A program made the translations under genes and the position numbers. DNA of 41,946 nt from Bacteroidota bacterium. Its GTDB lineage: Bacteria > Bacteroidota > Ignavibacteria > Ignavibacteriales > Ignavibacteriaceae. Below are positions 1 through 9,378 of the stretch, one piece after another. The stretch's first letter is position 1, and every line of letters starts with the position of its first letter. Where the stretch lies: assembly GCA_023475265.1 (NCBI GenBank), contig JAMCWE010000123.1:1-41946 (forward strand). Direction: 5' to 3'. The notes beneath the pieces were generated by a model. The model was given only the letters and a program-made list of their open reading frames with translations. It was not told the origin of the DNA and did no database searches.

Positions 1-90
1 AAAGTTTTTCCTTCCTTCGCTCAGCATTAGACTCTGAACCTAGCGTGCCTACCTGCCGGTAGGCAAGTCTACCAATTTCACCATCCGGGC
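1..90 (-). tRNA. tRNA-Leu(CAG)-like gene, 5' part only, with D-arm insertion
   Basis: Read on the minus strand from position 90, the sequence opens with acceptor strand GCCCGGA, then TG, D-stem GTG, a D-loop of the AAATTGGTAGA type, D-stem CAC, G26 and an anticodon arm CTAGG-TTCAGAG-TCTAA with anticodon CAG after T33. This is the layout of a leucine tRNA. A 20-nt segment (about 47-66) interrupts the D arm; removing it restores a normal GTG/CAC stem. Position 27-43 of the anticodon stem is a C-A mismatch. The sequence after it, up to the window edge, has no recognisable T-arm, so the variable region is long or also altered. The 3' half lies outside the window. It may be a functional tRNA with a tolerated insertion or a decayed copy. 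Confidence 0.72.
46..65. repeat. 20-nt hairpin-forming element inside the tRNA-Leu D arm
   Basis: The 20 bases TGCCTACCTGCCGGTAGGCA have two perfectly complementary 8-nt arms (TGCCTACC / GGTAGGCA) around a TGCC loop. The element sits exactly where the D-loop joins the 3' D-stem strand of the tRNA-Leu-like gene, and its GC content is far above the flanking DNA. No second copy was noticed in this window. Confidence 0.8.
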
Positions 91-101
91 AATTCAATGA
101 A

Positions 102-276
102 CAATTAAAAATGTAAAATTAAAAATTCAAATTGCATTTCAAATTTACTATTAAATCAAAAACTAGTCTATATCCTTAGAAAATTATTTCTCAATATATT
201 TTAATTAACCATTGCCACTAAACTTATTTTTTCCCTTACCTAGTACTTTTAATTTTTAATTTTACATTTTTAATTG
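102..276. repeat. AT-rich element with perfect 26-bp inverted arms
   Basis: Positions 102-127 and 251-276 are exact reverse complements (26 of 26), separated by 123 AT-rich bases without a reading frame. The arms start CAATTAAAAATG and end in AAAATT. The element lies between the tRNA-like gene and the 3' end of the penicillin-binding protein gene. It could be a small non-autonomous (MITE-like) element or a large cruciform or terminator structure. No flanking target duplication was found. Confidence 0.65.
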
Positions 277-288
277 ATAATTGTTTTC

Positions 289-2571
289 TTACCATCCTGA
301 CTGACCGGTATTATCTTCCTTCTTTATCTTATTTCCACCGCCGCCGTGGATTTCACATTTAGCCGGCAGGTTCTTTGCGTTTATAATATCCGTTACTACA
401 GCCGGACAATTGCTTGTGGCTAATCTTGTATCGCCTAAATCCATTGTCGCTTTGCAGAAGGAAACTGTATCAATCCCCGATGCCATCTGGAAATAATTTA
501 CAGGCAGATTTAATTCTTTATAAGCGCCTTCCATAAATATTGCCCAGATAGGCATAGCGGCTTTTGCGCCCTGTCCGTACGAACTTGTAAATTTAATCCT
601 ATGATCATCAAAGCCGACCCAAACTCCGGCAGCAAGCTGAGGAGTGAATCCAACAAACCATGCATCGGAAAAGTTTTGTGTAGTTCCGGTTTTGCCGGCG
701 CAAGGATATTGAAAATATCTTCTAACTCCGGCGCCCGTTCCATAGTTTACAACATCCTGCAGCATGTTTGTAATTATAGATGCAGTCTGCGGAGAAATTG
801 CTTCTTGATAATCCGGAACAAATTTATCAATTAATATTCCGTTTCTATCTTCGATTTTCAAAATTGAAATAGGATCAACATGAATACCGTTATCGGCAAA
901 CGTGCCGTATGCTGAAGTAAGTTCAAGCGGAGAAACATCGGAAGTTCCCAGCGCAATTGAAGGAACTGCATCGAGCGGAGATTGAATGCCCATTCGATGT
1001 GCATATTTTACAACCTGCCATGGAGGAGCCATATTGCTTATAGTTAAACGCCCGGCAATAACATTTATAGAAAATGCAAGGGCTCGTCTCAATGTCATGT
1101 ATCCGCCGTAATCATTTTCAAAATTATCCGGCGACCATCCATTGTAATTAAACTTTTGATCAAGAAGTGTATATGCTGGAAAATATCCATTATCAATTGC
1201 AACTGTATAAGCAAATGGTTTAAAAGCAGAACCAGTCTGGCGTTTAATTCCGGTAACATGATTTAATCCTCTGCCGAACTGTTGATTCTCACCACCAACC
1301 ATTGCCCTTATTTGTCCGTTTGTAGGATCAAGAACAACAAAACCAACTTGAATAGTTGTAACAGCTTTCTTAACTGAATCAATAAAATGAGGATCGTATT
1401 TTAAGCTGTTATATACTTGAGCTTTTTCCTGAGGTGTTTTAACAAGATTGTATTGATGACTATCCTTAATTGCTCTATCAAGAATGCTGGCTAACAAATC
1501 CTGGTGTTTGTTCCAATTCCAAAATTTATCAAACATCGCTTGATATTCTTTCAAATGAGCAGCCGCTGCTTTATTGGCAATCTGCTGCATCTTTAAATCT
1601 AATGTTGTGTAGATGTTTAGCCCGTCGCGGTAAAGATCATAGCCATATTTTTCGGACATGGCAACCATTTGCTGACGGATATATTCCATAAAGTAAGGCG
1701 CATCGGATTTATTGCCGATTATTCTATCCGAAGAAATATCGATTGGTTCGTTTTTCAGTTTATCATATTCCGATTCCGAAAGCATTCCGTTCGTAACCAT
1801 ATTATACATTACCTGGTTTCTTCTTCTTAACGCATGATCGGGATGCCGGACAGGATCATAATATTCCGGTGATTTTAACAAAGCAACAAATAATGCACAC
1901 TCGGGAAGAGTAAGGTCTTTTCCTTTTTTATTGAAATAAACTCTTGCTGCAGATTCAACTCCGTAAGCGCTTCTTCCAAAATAAGAAACATTAAGATATA
2001 GCTGAAGAATTTCTTTTTTGGTAAAAGTTTTTTCAATTTGAACAGCGCTTATCCATTCCCTTATTTTTCTAATTCCGGTTTGAAAAAGATTTTCGTCTCT
2101 TACTTTAAAATGATAAAGATTATTTGCAAGCTGTTGGGTAATAGTGCTTGCGCCTTCATGCCTGAAAAGGAAAATATTTTTGATCATTGCCTTGATGAAA
2201 CGGTTAAGATCGACTCCCCAATGCGAATAAAATTTTCTGTCTTCAGTGGAGATTAAAGCGTTTGGCATGTATGATGGTAAACTATCGATATTTGTTTCAA
2301 TTCTATTCTGAATAGAAATTGTTCCAATCAGTTCGCCGTTAATTCCAAAAACCTTGCTGGCAAGTTGAGGTCTGGGATTTTCAAGCTGTTCAAGCGAAGG
2401 CAGACCGCTTATAACGTAAATTCCAAATGCTAGGAAGAAAGCAAAAATTATCCCGCTGATAATTAAAATTCTTTTTCTCTTACCGCTGCTTGATTTTTTC
2501 TTTTTATTACGTTGTAAAGCATCGTCAAAATATTTACCGTATTCAAAATTCTGATTTCTAATTTTTGCCAT
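289..2571 (-). CDS. mrcA: Penicillin-binding protein 1A (bifunctional peptidoglycan synthase)
   Basis: Class A penicillin-binding protein of 760 residues that polymerises glycan strands from lipid II and cross-links stem peptides at the periplasmic face of the inner membrane. A Lys/Arg-rich cytoplasmic tail (about 21-34) precedes one transmembrane helix (about 35-56). The GT51 domain (about 85-270) has the EDRKFYSHWG motif with catalytic Glu110 and GASTITQQLANNLY (140-153). The transpeptidase domain (about 400-690) has SAFK (Ser448, Lys451), SIN (501-503) and KTGT (627-630). Length is normal for PBP1A. The start codon lies one base after the lpxH stop codon, so the two are almost certainly co-transcribed. 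Confidence 0.95.
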   Translation of the reverse strand: MAKIRNQNFEYGKYFDDALQRNKKKKSSSGKRKRILIISGIIFAFFLAFGIYVISGLPSLEQLENPRPQLASKVFGINGELIGTISIQNRIETNIDSLPSYMPNALISTEDRKFYSHWGVDLNRFIKAMIKNIFLFRHEGASTITQQLANNLYHFKVRDENLFQTGIRKIREWISAVQIEKTFTKKEILQLYLNVSYFGRSAYGVESAARVYFNKKGKDLTLPECALFVALLKSPEYYDPVRHPDHALRRRNQVMYNMVTNGMLSESEYDKLKNEPIDISSDRIIGNKSDAPYFMEYIRQQMVAMSEKYGYDLYRDGLNIYTTLDLKMQQIANKAAAAHLKEYQAMFDKFWNWNKHQDLLASILDRAIKDSHQYNLVKTPQEKAQVYNSLKYDPHFIDSVKKAVTTIQVGFVVLDPTNGQIRAMVGGENQQFGRGLNHVTGIKRQTGSAFKPFAYTVAIDNGYFPAYTLLDQKFNYNGWSPDNFENDYGGYMTLRRALAFSINVIAGRLTISNMAPPWQVVKYAHRMGIQSPLDAVPSIALGTSDVSPLELTSAYGTFADNGIHVDPISILKIEDRNGILIDKFVPDYQEAISPQTASIITNMLQDVVNYGTGAGVRRYFQYPCAGKTGTTQNFSDAWFVGFTPQLAAGVWVGFDDHRIKFTSSYGQGAKAAMPIWAIFMEGAYKELNLPVNYFQMASGIDTVSFCKATMDLGDTRLATSNCPAVVTDIINAKNLPAKCEIHGGGGNKIKKEDNTGQSGW

Positions 2572-2572
2572 C

Positions 2573-3298
2573 TTACTTCCAATCTACAATTTCAAATTTT
2601 CCGCCAGTATAAATACCGTAGCAAGGTGCATCAAGCCACGATCCAAGATTAATATAATATCCGTTTTTATATTTTAAAAAGCATTTTTTATGAAGGTGAC
2701 CAAATAAAACATAATCAAATCCATCATCTATTTTAGATTTTGCCGCTTCGAATAATCCATCTTCTTCGCCGTAATCTTTTTTTGAAGTATAATCTCTGCT
2801 TGTCTTGCTGGTATTGCTTGCAATGGCTACACCAATATCCGGATGAACCCATGAATATATTTTTTGCAGAGCTTTATTTCTTAAAATTTTCTTTAAGATA
2901 TTATAACCAATATCATTTTTTACCAATCCGTCACCGTGACCGATAAAAAATCTTTTACCGTTTAATTTGATATCAATGGGATCTTCATACATTACAGCAC
3001 CGATTTCATCTTTGAAAAAATTTCGATGCATAAAGTCATGATTCCCAATAAAATAATGCACTTTAATTCCTTTTTCAGTAAGATCTTGTAGTGCAGTAAG
3101 CGTTCTGAAAAATCCTTTCTGATAAACTCGTTTATACTCAAACCAGTAATCGAACAAATCGCCTACGATATAAAGTTCTTTACCATTTTCTTGAGCAAAA
3201 TTTAAAAACTTTACCAGCAGCCGTTCTTTTTCCTTTTCAATTGAAGGAGACTGAAGGCCAAGATGAATATCAGAAATAAAAAGATATGTTTCGTTCAC
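2573..3298 (-). CDS. lpxH: UDP-2,3-diacylglucosamine pyrophosphohydrolase-type metallophosphoesterase (LpxH-like)
   Basis: Calcineurin-like metallophosphoesterase of 241 residues, the usual LpxH size. LpxH removes UMP from UDP-2,3-diacylglucosamine to give lipid X in lipid A synthesis at the inner face of the inner membrane. All metal-site motifs are visible: D10-x-H12, GDLFD (46-50), GNHD (85-88), GHGD (120-123) and GHLH (200-203). The GDLFDYWFEY stretch is typical of LpxH and related YbbF proteins rather than nucleases. It lies 57 bases downstream of the M1 peptidase gene and is directly followed by pbp1A, giving an envelope-biogenesis group. A UDP-diacylglucosamine hydrolase paralogue of other specificity cannot be fully excluded. 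Confidence 0.88.
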   Translation of the reverse strand: MNETYLFISDIHLGLQSPSIEKEKERLLVKFLNFAQENGKELYIVGDLFDYWFEYKRVYQKGFFRTLTALQDLTEKGIKVHYFIGNHDFMHRNFFKDEIGAVMYEDPIDIKLNGKRFFIGHGDGLVKNDIGYNILKKILRNKALQKIYSWVHPDIGVAIASNTSKTSRDYTSKKDYGEEDGLFEAAKSKIDDGFDYVLFGHLHKKCFLKYKNGYYINLGSWLDAPCYGIYTGGKFEIVDWK

Positions 3299-3355
3299 TA
3301 GTTTTTATTGTTGTTAAAAAATACGTAAAGCACTTTAAAATATAAGCATAAATAA

Positions 3356-5071
3356 TTATTCACTGCCATTTTTTTCATACTGAATTTTTGCAAGAAGCCA
3401 GTTATTCGGATCGAGAGTAATTACCAGCGGTTCTTCAGTTAATTCAAACTCTAATTTTTTTTGACGCTTATCTATTTGAAAAATTTTATAAGAGACGGTC
3501 TGATCCTTGAATTGGATTTTCACATCTATTGGAAATTCATAAACATCATAACCTTTTTGAGTTTGATTTATGTTTAGGGTTACTTCATACAAATTATTTT
3601 CCTTTTCAGATTTCCAATCGTAATTCAAGTCTAATATTCCGGTTCCGGTAAAAACCCATTGATCAAAAAAGTGTTTTAGATTTTGATGAGAAATATTTTC
3701 GCAAACTTCTTCAAAGTCTTTTGTAGAAGCATTTTTATATTTAAACTTTTCGTAATAGCTTCTCATAATTTTGAAAAATGTTGAATCGCCAACTTCATGG
3801 CGAAGCATGTGCAGAATCCATGCGCCTTTTTGGTAAACCGTCGCGCTGAATAAATCATTTGGATTATAAACTGTTCCAGAAAAATCATCTTGAAATTTAC
3901 TCATCATATTTGATTGAAGTGCGCCGGCGCCGCCTCTATGTTCGGCAAATAAAGCTTCGCAATAAGTTGCAAATCCTTCGTTAAGCCAGACATCTTTCCA
4001 AGTTTTAGGACCAACAGCATCACCAAACCAGTGATGAGAAAGTTCATGAGCAAAGATATTTGTAAAAAATTGTTTCCCACCGATGAAATTAAAACCAACA
4101 CCGGTTAATGTTTGAGTTTCCATTGCGCCAAGCTGCCATAAAAATTCTGCAACGCCATATTTTTCTTTTATGAATGGATATTCTCCAAATGTCTTTGCAA
4201 AAAAATCTATAATATCAGGATAGGGTTTAAAATCTTCTTTAGCTTGGTCAAGCTGTTTTGGAAAAACATAGTACTCAATTGGCATCGTGTCAGATTTATC
4301 CTGCGAGATATATTCATCGCTAAAGTTAACATAGTCTGAAGAGTATAGGCAAACGAGATAAGTTGACATCGGATAAATCGATTTCCAATAATAAGTTCTT
4401 CTTGTTCCGGAAGTTGTTACACTTATAAGTTTCCCATTTGATGCTGAAACTTCCGATGAATCGTTTGTAATTTTTATATCCACCAAAGCTTTATCGGACG
4501 GAATGTCATTGCAAGGAAACCATGTGGAAGCATAAACCGGTTCACTTAAATTATATACACATGACTTTCCATTAATTTCCCCAAAAACAAATGAAGAAAA
4601 GCCAACTCGTTTTGGTGTTCCTTCATAATCGACATGAACATAAAAAGTATCAGAAGAAAAATTTGAAACCGGGATAGACAGCCTAGTGCCTTTTTCACTG
4701 TAGGCTGCATTTACACCATTCAACTGAAGCCGGGATATTTTCATATTGTCGTAAAAATTCAAATCGATTTGCTTCAAGTTTTTATCGAGTAAAACACCAA
4801 CGATTGTTACATCACCTTTAAGCAATTTTTTATCCGGGAAAAGATCAATGTTCAAAAAGTAATGCAAAATATTAATTTTATATTGATTCACTGATATATA
4901 ATTATCCGGTATTTCAGATTCTTCCATATTACCAATTGATTTTTGAAATATCCCGGCATTACTTTTAATTTTGTTGGAATTATTTTTTATATGATTATCT
5001 TCAAACTTACCGCCAATCAGAAAAGTTAAAGAAGATATAATTAGTAAAATTATTTTTAAAGATTTATTCAT
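3356..5071 (-). CDS. M1-family zinc aminopeptidase, exported
   Basis: Gluzincin aminopeptidase of 571 residues. The N-terminus (about 5-20, hydrophobic after MNKSLK) looks like a signal peptide or membrane anchor, so it probably acts outside the cytoplasm. The zinc site is HELSH (His342, His346) followed by NEG with Glu365 as third ligand, 19 residues on. GAMET (316-320) replaces the common GAMEN substrate motif. The N-terminal beta domain covers about 65-250. The protein is shorter than PepN (about 870 residues) because the long C-terminal helical domain is missing, as in leukotriene-A4-hydrolase-like and Bacteroidota M1 enzymes. Natural substrate unknown. Confidence 0.9.
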   Translation of the reverse strand: MNKSLKIILLIISSLTFLIGGKFEDNHIKNNSNKIKSNAGIFQKSIGNMEESEIPDNYISVNQYKINILHYFLNIDLFPDKKLLKGDVTIVGVLLDKNLKQIDLNFYDNMKISRLQLNGVNAAYSEKGTRLSIPVSNFSSDTFYVHVDYEGTPKRVGFSSFVFGEINGKSCVYNLSEPVYASTWFPCNDIPSDKALVDIKITNDSSEVSASNGKLISVTTSGTRRTYYWKSIYPMSTYLVCLYSSDYVNFSDEYISQDKSDTMPIEYYVFPKQLDQAKEDFKPYPDIIDFFAKTFGEYPFIKEKYGVAEFLWQLGAMETQTLTGVGFNFIGGKQFFTNIFAHELSHHWFGDAVGPKTWKDVWLNEGFATYCEALFAEHRGGAGALQSNMMSKFQDDFSGTVYNPNDLFSATVYQKGAWILHMLRHEVGDSTFFKIMRSYYEKFKYKNASTKDFEEVCENISHQNLKHFFDQWVFTGTGILDLNYDWKSEKENNLYEVTLNINQTQKGYDVYEFPIDVKIQFKDQTVSYKIFQIDKRQKKLEFELTEEPLVITLDPNNWLLAKIQYEKNGSE

Positions 5072-5275
5072 TCAGATCGATTTAGAATTCGGCAGGTTTT
5101 AAGATCATGATAAATTTATTATGTGATAAAACATTATGGCCAATTCTTCCGCAAAAGAAGTTAAATATTTATGCTTGAATTTGAACTTAAAGTTAGTTTA
5201 AAATTATAATGTAAAATTAACAATTTCTTCAATTGCCAAACAAATCATATTTCTATATATTGAAATTAATATTTT

Positions 5276-5281
5276 AGGAGG
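5276..5281 (+). promoter_or_regulatory. Strong Shine-Dalgarno site of glgC
   Basis: AGGAGG lies four bases before the glgC ATG (5286). It fixes that start codon and contrasts with several genes of the citrate cluster that lack a clear Shine-Dalgarno sequence. Confidence 0.8.
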
Positions 5282-5285
5282 AACT

Positions 5286-6530
5286 ATGACTTTCCCTGGA
5301 TCATCAATACTTAGAGAAACTGCAACCATGATTTTAGCAGGCGGACAGGGAGAAAGGCTGTCTCCGCTTACAACCTTCCGCAGCAAGCCCTCTGTTCCGT
5401 TCGGCGGGAAATACCGCATTATTGATTTTACACTTTCGAATTGCCTTAATTCCGGTTTAAGAAGAATTTATGTTCTCGTTCAATATAAGTCTGATTCTTT
5501 AAATCAACATTTGCTTGAAGCATGGAGTATTTTTAATCCGGAACTCGGCGAATATATTTATTCAGTTCCACCGCAGCGTAAGTTTAACAACGATTGGTAT
5601 CTTGGAACTGCCAATGCTATTTATCAAAACGTAAATCTATTTTCACAAGACAAAAAAGTTAATTGGGTTCTTCTTTTAAGCGGAGATCATATTTACAAAA
5701 TGGATTATTTAAAAATGCTTCAATATCATATTGATATGAATGCCGATCTTTCCATTGCTTGTATCGAAGTACCTAAAGAGGAAGCCAATCGTTTTGGTAT
5801 TGTTGATGTTGATGAAAAATATTCAGTTACATCTTTTGTTGAAAAACCACAATCTCCGCCGGAAATTCCAGACAGACCTGGTTTTAGTTTTGTGAACATG
5901 GGAATTTATGTTTTTAATTCTGCTTCGCTGAGAGAAGTTTTTAAAGAAATGGATTCGCTTAAAATTAAAGCACATGACTTTGGCAGCGATGTAATTCCAC
6001 ATATGGTAAAATCAAAAAGAAATGTTATTGCCTACAAGTTTTTAGACGAGAACAAAAAAACAAAACCTTATTGGAAAGACATCGGAACAATAGATAGTTA
6101 TTTTGATGCAAGCATGGATTTAATTTCCATAACTCCGGAATTTAATTTTTATGATCAAAACTGGCCCATGCGAACATACCAATACCAATTTCCGCCGGCA
6201 AAAACTGTATCACATGAAGGTGAACGAGTTGGACGGACTTTAAATTCTCTTATTTGTGACGGCTCAATTGTATCCGGCGGTTTGGTTGAGCGTTCTCTTC
6301 TTGGCCCGAATGTACGAGTGAATAGTTTTTCTTATGTAACCGATTCGATTATTATGAACAATTGTAACATCGGCAGACATGCACGAATTCGGAGAACAAT
6401 TATCGACAAAAATGTAACCGTGCCTGAAGGATATGAAATTGGATTTGATCTTGAAAGCGATAAAAAAAAATTTACAGTAACTGAAAGCGGAATTGTGGTA
6501 ATCGCTAAGAATCAAGTTCTTCCTTTATAA
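5286..6530 (+). CDS. glgC: Glucose-1-phosphate adenylyltransferase (ADP-glucose pyrophosphorylase)
   Basis: Makes ADP-glucose from glucose-1-phosphate and ATP, the committed step of bacterial glycogen synthesis. The 414-residue length matches GlgC. The nucleotide-binding loop is ILAGGQGERLSPLT (16-29), followed by SKPSVPFGGKYRIIDFTLSN (33-52). A GDHIYKMDY metal-site segment lies near residue 135, and FVEKP plus the C-terminal left-handed beta-helix repeats (about 300-400) complete the fold. The start is supported by AGGAGG. No other glycogen gene is adjacent; uvrC follows after 110 bases, so the gene is probably its own unit or the first of a loose one. Confidence 0.95.
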   Translation: MTFPGSSILRETATMILAGGQGERLSPLTTFRSKPSVPFGGKYRIIDFTLSNCLNSGLRRIYVLVQYKSDSLNQHLLEAWSIFNPELGEYIYSVPPQRKFNNDWYLGTANAIYQNVNLFSQDKKVNWVLLLSGDHIYKMDYLKMLQYHIDMNADLSIACIEVPKEEANRFGIVDVDEKYSVTSFVEKPQSPPEIPDRPGFSFVNMGIYVFNSASLREVFKEMDSLKIKAHDFGSDVIPHMVKSKRNVIAYKFLDENKKTKPYWKDIGTIDSYFDASMDLISITPEFNFYDQNWPMRTYQYQFPPAKTVSHEGERVGRTLNSLICDGSIVSGGLVERSLLGPNVRVNSFSYVTDSIIMNNCNIGRHARIRRTIIDKNVTVPEGYEIGFDLESDKKKFTVTESGIVVIAKNQVLPL

Positions 6531-6640
6531 TTTTTTTAATATTAATTTTTTGATTGCTGCAGCATAATCTAATTTAATTTTTTTAGAAATAGATTTGTTT
6601 TATATTTCTTTAGGATTGAATAACCGTTAACATAAGCAAA

Positions 6641-8464
6641 ATGAATTCGCTAATTGAAACTAAATTACAAAATTTGCCTGATAAGCCGGGAGTTTATCAA
6701 TTCAAAAATGATAAAGGTAAAATAATATATGTAGGCAAAGCTATAAACTTGAAGAACAGGGTTCGCAGTTATTTTCATAATAGTGTAACCTCTCCAAAAA
6801 CTTTAGCGCTTGTAAACAAAATAAATGATCTTGAACTAATTGTAACAGACAACGAAGTTGAAGCTTTAGTTCTTGAAAATAATTTGATCAAAGAATACAA
6901 GCCGCGATACAACGTAAATTTAAAAGATGATAAATCATATCCGTTTATAAGAGTTACGAACGAACTATTTCCAAGAATATTTCCAACTCGGCATATTATA
7001 AGAGACGGTTCAAAATATTTTGGTCCATACACCGATGTAAAGAATATGAAATCATCTTTAAGAATGCTTACTCACATTTTTATGATTCGCAGCTGCAAAT
7101 TAAAAATTGATGAAGAAGCAATTGCAAAGAAGAAATTTAAAGTTTGTTTGGACTATCATATAAAAAAATGCGAAGGACCGTGTGAAGGATTGATTTTGCC
7201 GGAAACTTACAATGAAAGAGTTACCGGCGTTATTAAAGTTTTAAAAGGAAAAACCGATGACTTAATTAAAGAACTTCAAGAAGAAATGAACGGCGCGGTT
7301 GAAACTTTGGAATTTGAAAAAGCAGCATTTATCCGGGATAAAATAAATCAGCTGCAGGTAATTGCTGCAAAGCAGAAAATTGTCAGCGATGATTTTGAAG
7401 ACCGCGACATTATTTCTATTGCTTACGAAGGGAAAGATTCTGCATGTTCAGTTTTCAATATTCGCAGCGGAAAGCTGATTGCAAAAAAACAATTAAAGCT
7501 TAGCATTGAAGAATGGGAAGACATTTCAGAAATATATTCTGCGGCAATTGAATTTTATTACGGTGAATTTGTTGACATCCCGGATGAAATTGTTTTGGAA
7601 ACTAACCCGGCTGATTCCGAAACTTTAATTGAGTGGCTTTCAATGCGGGCTAATAAAAAAGTTAAACTGGTAATTCCTAAAAAAGGCAGCTTAAGCTCGC
7701 TGGTAAAAATGTGCAAAGAGAATGCGATCTTCCAGTTGAAAGAAATTCAAATACAAAAAATGAAAAAGGAAGGCCACGTTCCATATGCTCTGGCAGCGCT
7801 GCAAAGAGATTTAAGATTGAATGTTCTACCTCATAAAATTGAATGTTTCGATATTTCAAATCTTCAAGGCACAGATTCAGTTGCCAGCATGGTTGTGTTT
7901 GAAGACGGCAAACCGAAAAAAAGTTTGTACAGAAAATTCATCATTAAAGAAGTTGAAGGCCCGGATGATTTTTCTTCAATGCGCGAAGTAATAAGACGAA
8001 GATATTCAAAACTAAAGGAAGAAAATGAAAACCTTCCAGAACTAATTATGGTTGACGGCGGCAAAGGGCAGCTTTCAAGCGCAGTAGAAATTCTGGATAA
8101 TTTAGGTTTTAAAAAGTATAATGTTATCGGTTTAGCAAAAAGATTGGAAGAAGTATTTTTCCCTGAACAATCCGAACCGGCTTCAATTCCTAAAACTTCA
8201 TCAGGATTAAAGCTGCTTCAGCAAGTTAGAGACGAAGCTCATCGATTTGCAATTACTTTCCATCGAAACAGAAGAAGCAAAAGAACGATTCAAACTGAAT
8301 TAACAGGAATAAAAGGGATCGGACCAACAACAGCAAAAATATTATTAAAAGAATTAGGAAGCGTTGTGGCAGTGAAAGAATCTGATTACGATCAGCTTTC
8401 AAAAATAATCGGAAAACAAAAAGCTGAAATTATTCTTAATCATTTTGCTGAAAATAAAAACTGA
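6641..8464 (+). CDS. uvrC: Excinuclease ABC subunit C
   Basis: UvrC makes both incisions in nucleotide excision repair with UvrAB. The 607 residues hold the GIY-YIG domain (GVY 17-19, YVG 30-32, Arg40, Glu79), four Cys residues in the 150-185 region (C-x-x-x-K, C-x-D, C-x-x-x-C) compatible with the known UvrC cluster region, the UVR motif (about 205-240), the RNase H-like C-terminal nuclease beginning at IECFDISNLQG, and a terminal helix-hairpin-helix (about 550-600, TGIKGIGPTTAKILL). Length is normal. The L,D-transpeptidase gene begins six bases after the stop codon, so the two are likely co-transcribed. Confidence 0.96.
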   Translation: MNSLIETKLQNLPDKPGVYQFKNDKGKIIYVGKAINLKNRVRSYFHNSVTSPKTLALVNKINDLELIVTDNEVEALVLENNLIKEYKPRYNVNLKDDKSYPFIRVTNELFPRIFPTRHIIRDGSKYFGPYTDVKNMKSSLRMLTHIFMIRSCKLKIDEEAIAKKKFKVCLDYHIKKCEGPCEGLILPETYNERVTGVIKVLKGKTDDLIKELQEEMNGAVETLEFEKAAFIRDKINQLQVIAAKQKIVSDDFEDRDIISIAYEGKDSACSVFNIRSGKLIAKKQLKLSIEEWEDISEIYSAAIEFYYGEFVDIPDEIVLETNPADSETLIEWLSMRANKKVKLVIPKKGSLSSLVKMCKENAIFQLKEIQIQKMKKEGHVPYALAALQRDLRLNVLPHKIECFDISNLQGTDSVASMVVFEDGKPKKSLYRKFIIKEVEGPDDFSSMREVIRRRYSKLKEENENLPELIMVDGGKGQLSSAVEILDNLGFKKYNVIGLAKRLEEVFFPEQSEPASIPKTSSGLKLLQQVRDEAHRFAITFHRNRRSKRTIQTELTGIKGIGPTTAKILLKELGSVVAVKESDYDQLSKIIGKQKAEIILNHFAENKN

Positions 8465-8469
8465 CTACC

Positions 8470-9270
8470 ATGAGAAAACAATTTCTGTTCGTTTACTATT
8501 TCCTTTTTCAAAATATTTTTTCTGTAACTGCGTTTTGCGGAATTGGGCAGTATTCTGATTCATCTAAAACCATGGATTTCTCTTTTCTTCGTGATACAAT
8601 TTTTACATTCCATCCGTATTATATTGAAGTAAATCTATCTACTCAAAAAGCTTTTCTTCATTCAAAAGATGGAGCCATAAAAGAATTCGGAATATCAAGC
8701 GGAACCGATAAATTACAAGACGGAATAAAAACGAAGGAAGGATTATTTGTAATTCAAGCTAAGCTTCCCAAATGGTATTCAAGGCAGTTTGACAGCACGC
8801 TAATGTTAAACTGGATGGGGTTTAATTTCGGTATCGGATTTCATGCTTTACGAACCAGCGGTTATTACAGTTATCTTGGGAAAAAGAAAAGTTCTCACGG
8901 TTGTCTGCGTATTTCAAGAGCAATTGCAAAAGAGTTGTACGATAAAATTGATATTGGCACGCCGGTGTTAGTCCACAGCGGAAATAACGCCGTTACAATT
9001 TCATTCAGCGATTCAACAAAAAATTACATTCAATACAATTACGCCGAACTTCATAAGTTTATAAATTTACGAATCAAACAAATGTATCTTGGTAAATATT
9101 TTATTGGAGATAAACATTTTTTGGTAATTGATAAATCAAATGTTAGTCATATTGGTTTACCTATTGGAGACTCAAGAAAAATTTTAAAACGGCAGATAAT
9201 AAATTCTCAGTATAATTTTATTGAATCCGTGATTCCTGATTATAAAAGTTTGATGACAATTCATGAATGA
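8470..9270 (+). CDS. L,D-transpeptidase (YkuD family), exported
   Basis: The 266 residues begin with a signal-like hydrophobic stretch (about 4-23, ending AFC), so export is likely; a Cys at 23 leaves a lipoprotein possible, though the site is not a good lipobox. The YkuD domain (about 50-170) has His125 and the catalytic SSHGCLRIS segment with His143 and nucleophile Cys145. Such enzymes form 3-3 cross-links or attach proteins to peptidoglycan. About 95 residues follow the catalytic domain without a recognised module. It sits six bases after uvrC; a functional link to repair is not implied. Confidence 0.88.
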   Translation: MRKQFLFVYYFLFQNIFSVTAFCGIGQYSDSSKTMDFSFLRDTIFTFHPYYIEVNLSTQKAFLHSKDGAIKEFGISSGTDKLQDGIKTKEGLFVIQAKLPKWYSRQFDSTLMLNWMGFNFGIGFHALRTSGYYSYLGKKKSSHGCLRISRAIAKELYDKIDIGTPVLVHSGNNAVTISFSDSTKNYIQYNYAELHKFINLRIKQMYLGKYFIGDKHFLVIDKSNVSHIGLPIGDSRKILKRQIINSQYNFIESVIPDYKSLMTIHE

Positions 9271-9378
9271 ATTTCTACTAAATTTTTATAGCTCTTAATT
9301 TAGAAATGAGTAAGAACAAGATTAAGAAATCTCGGAAATAATTAGTAACTTTTGATAATTTTTTTATCAATATTATTT

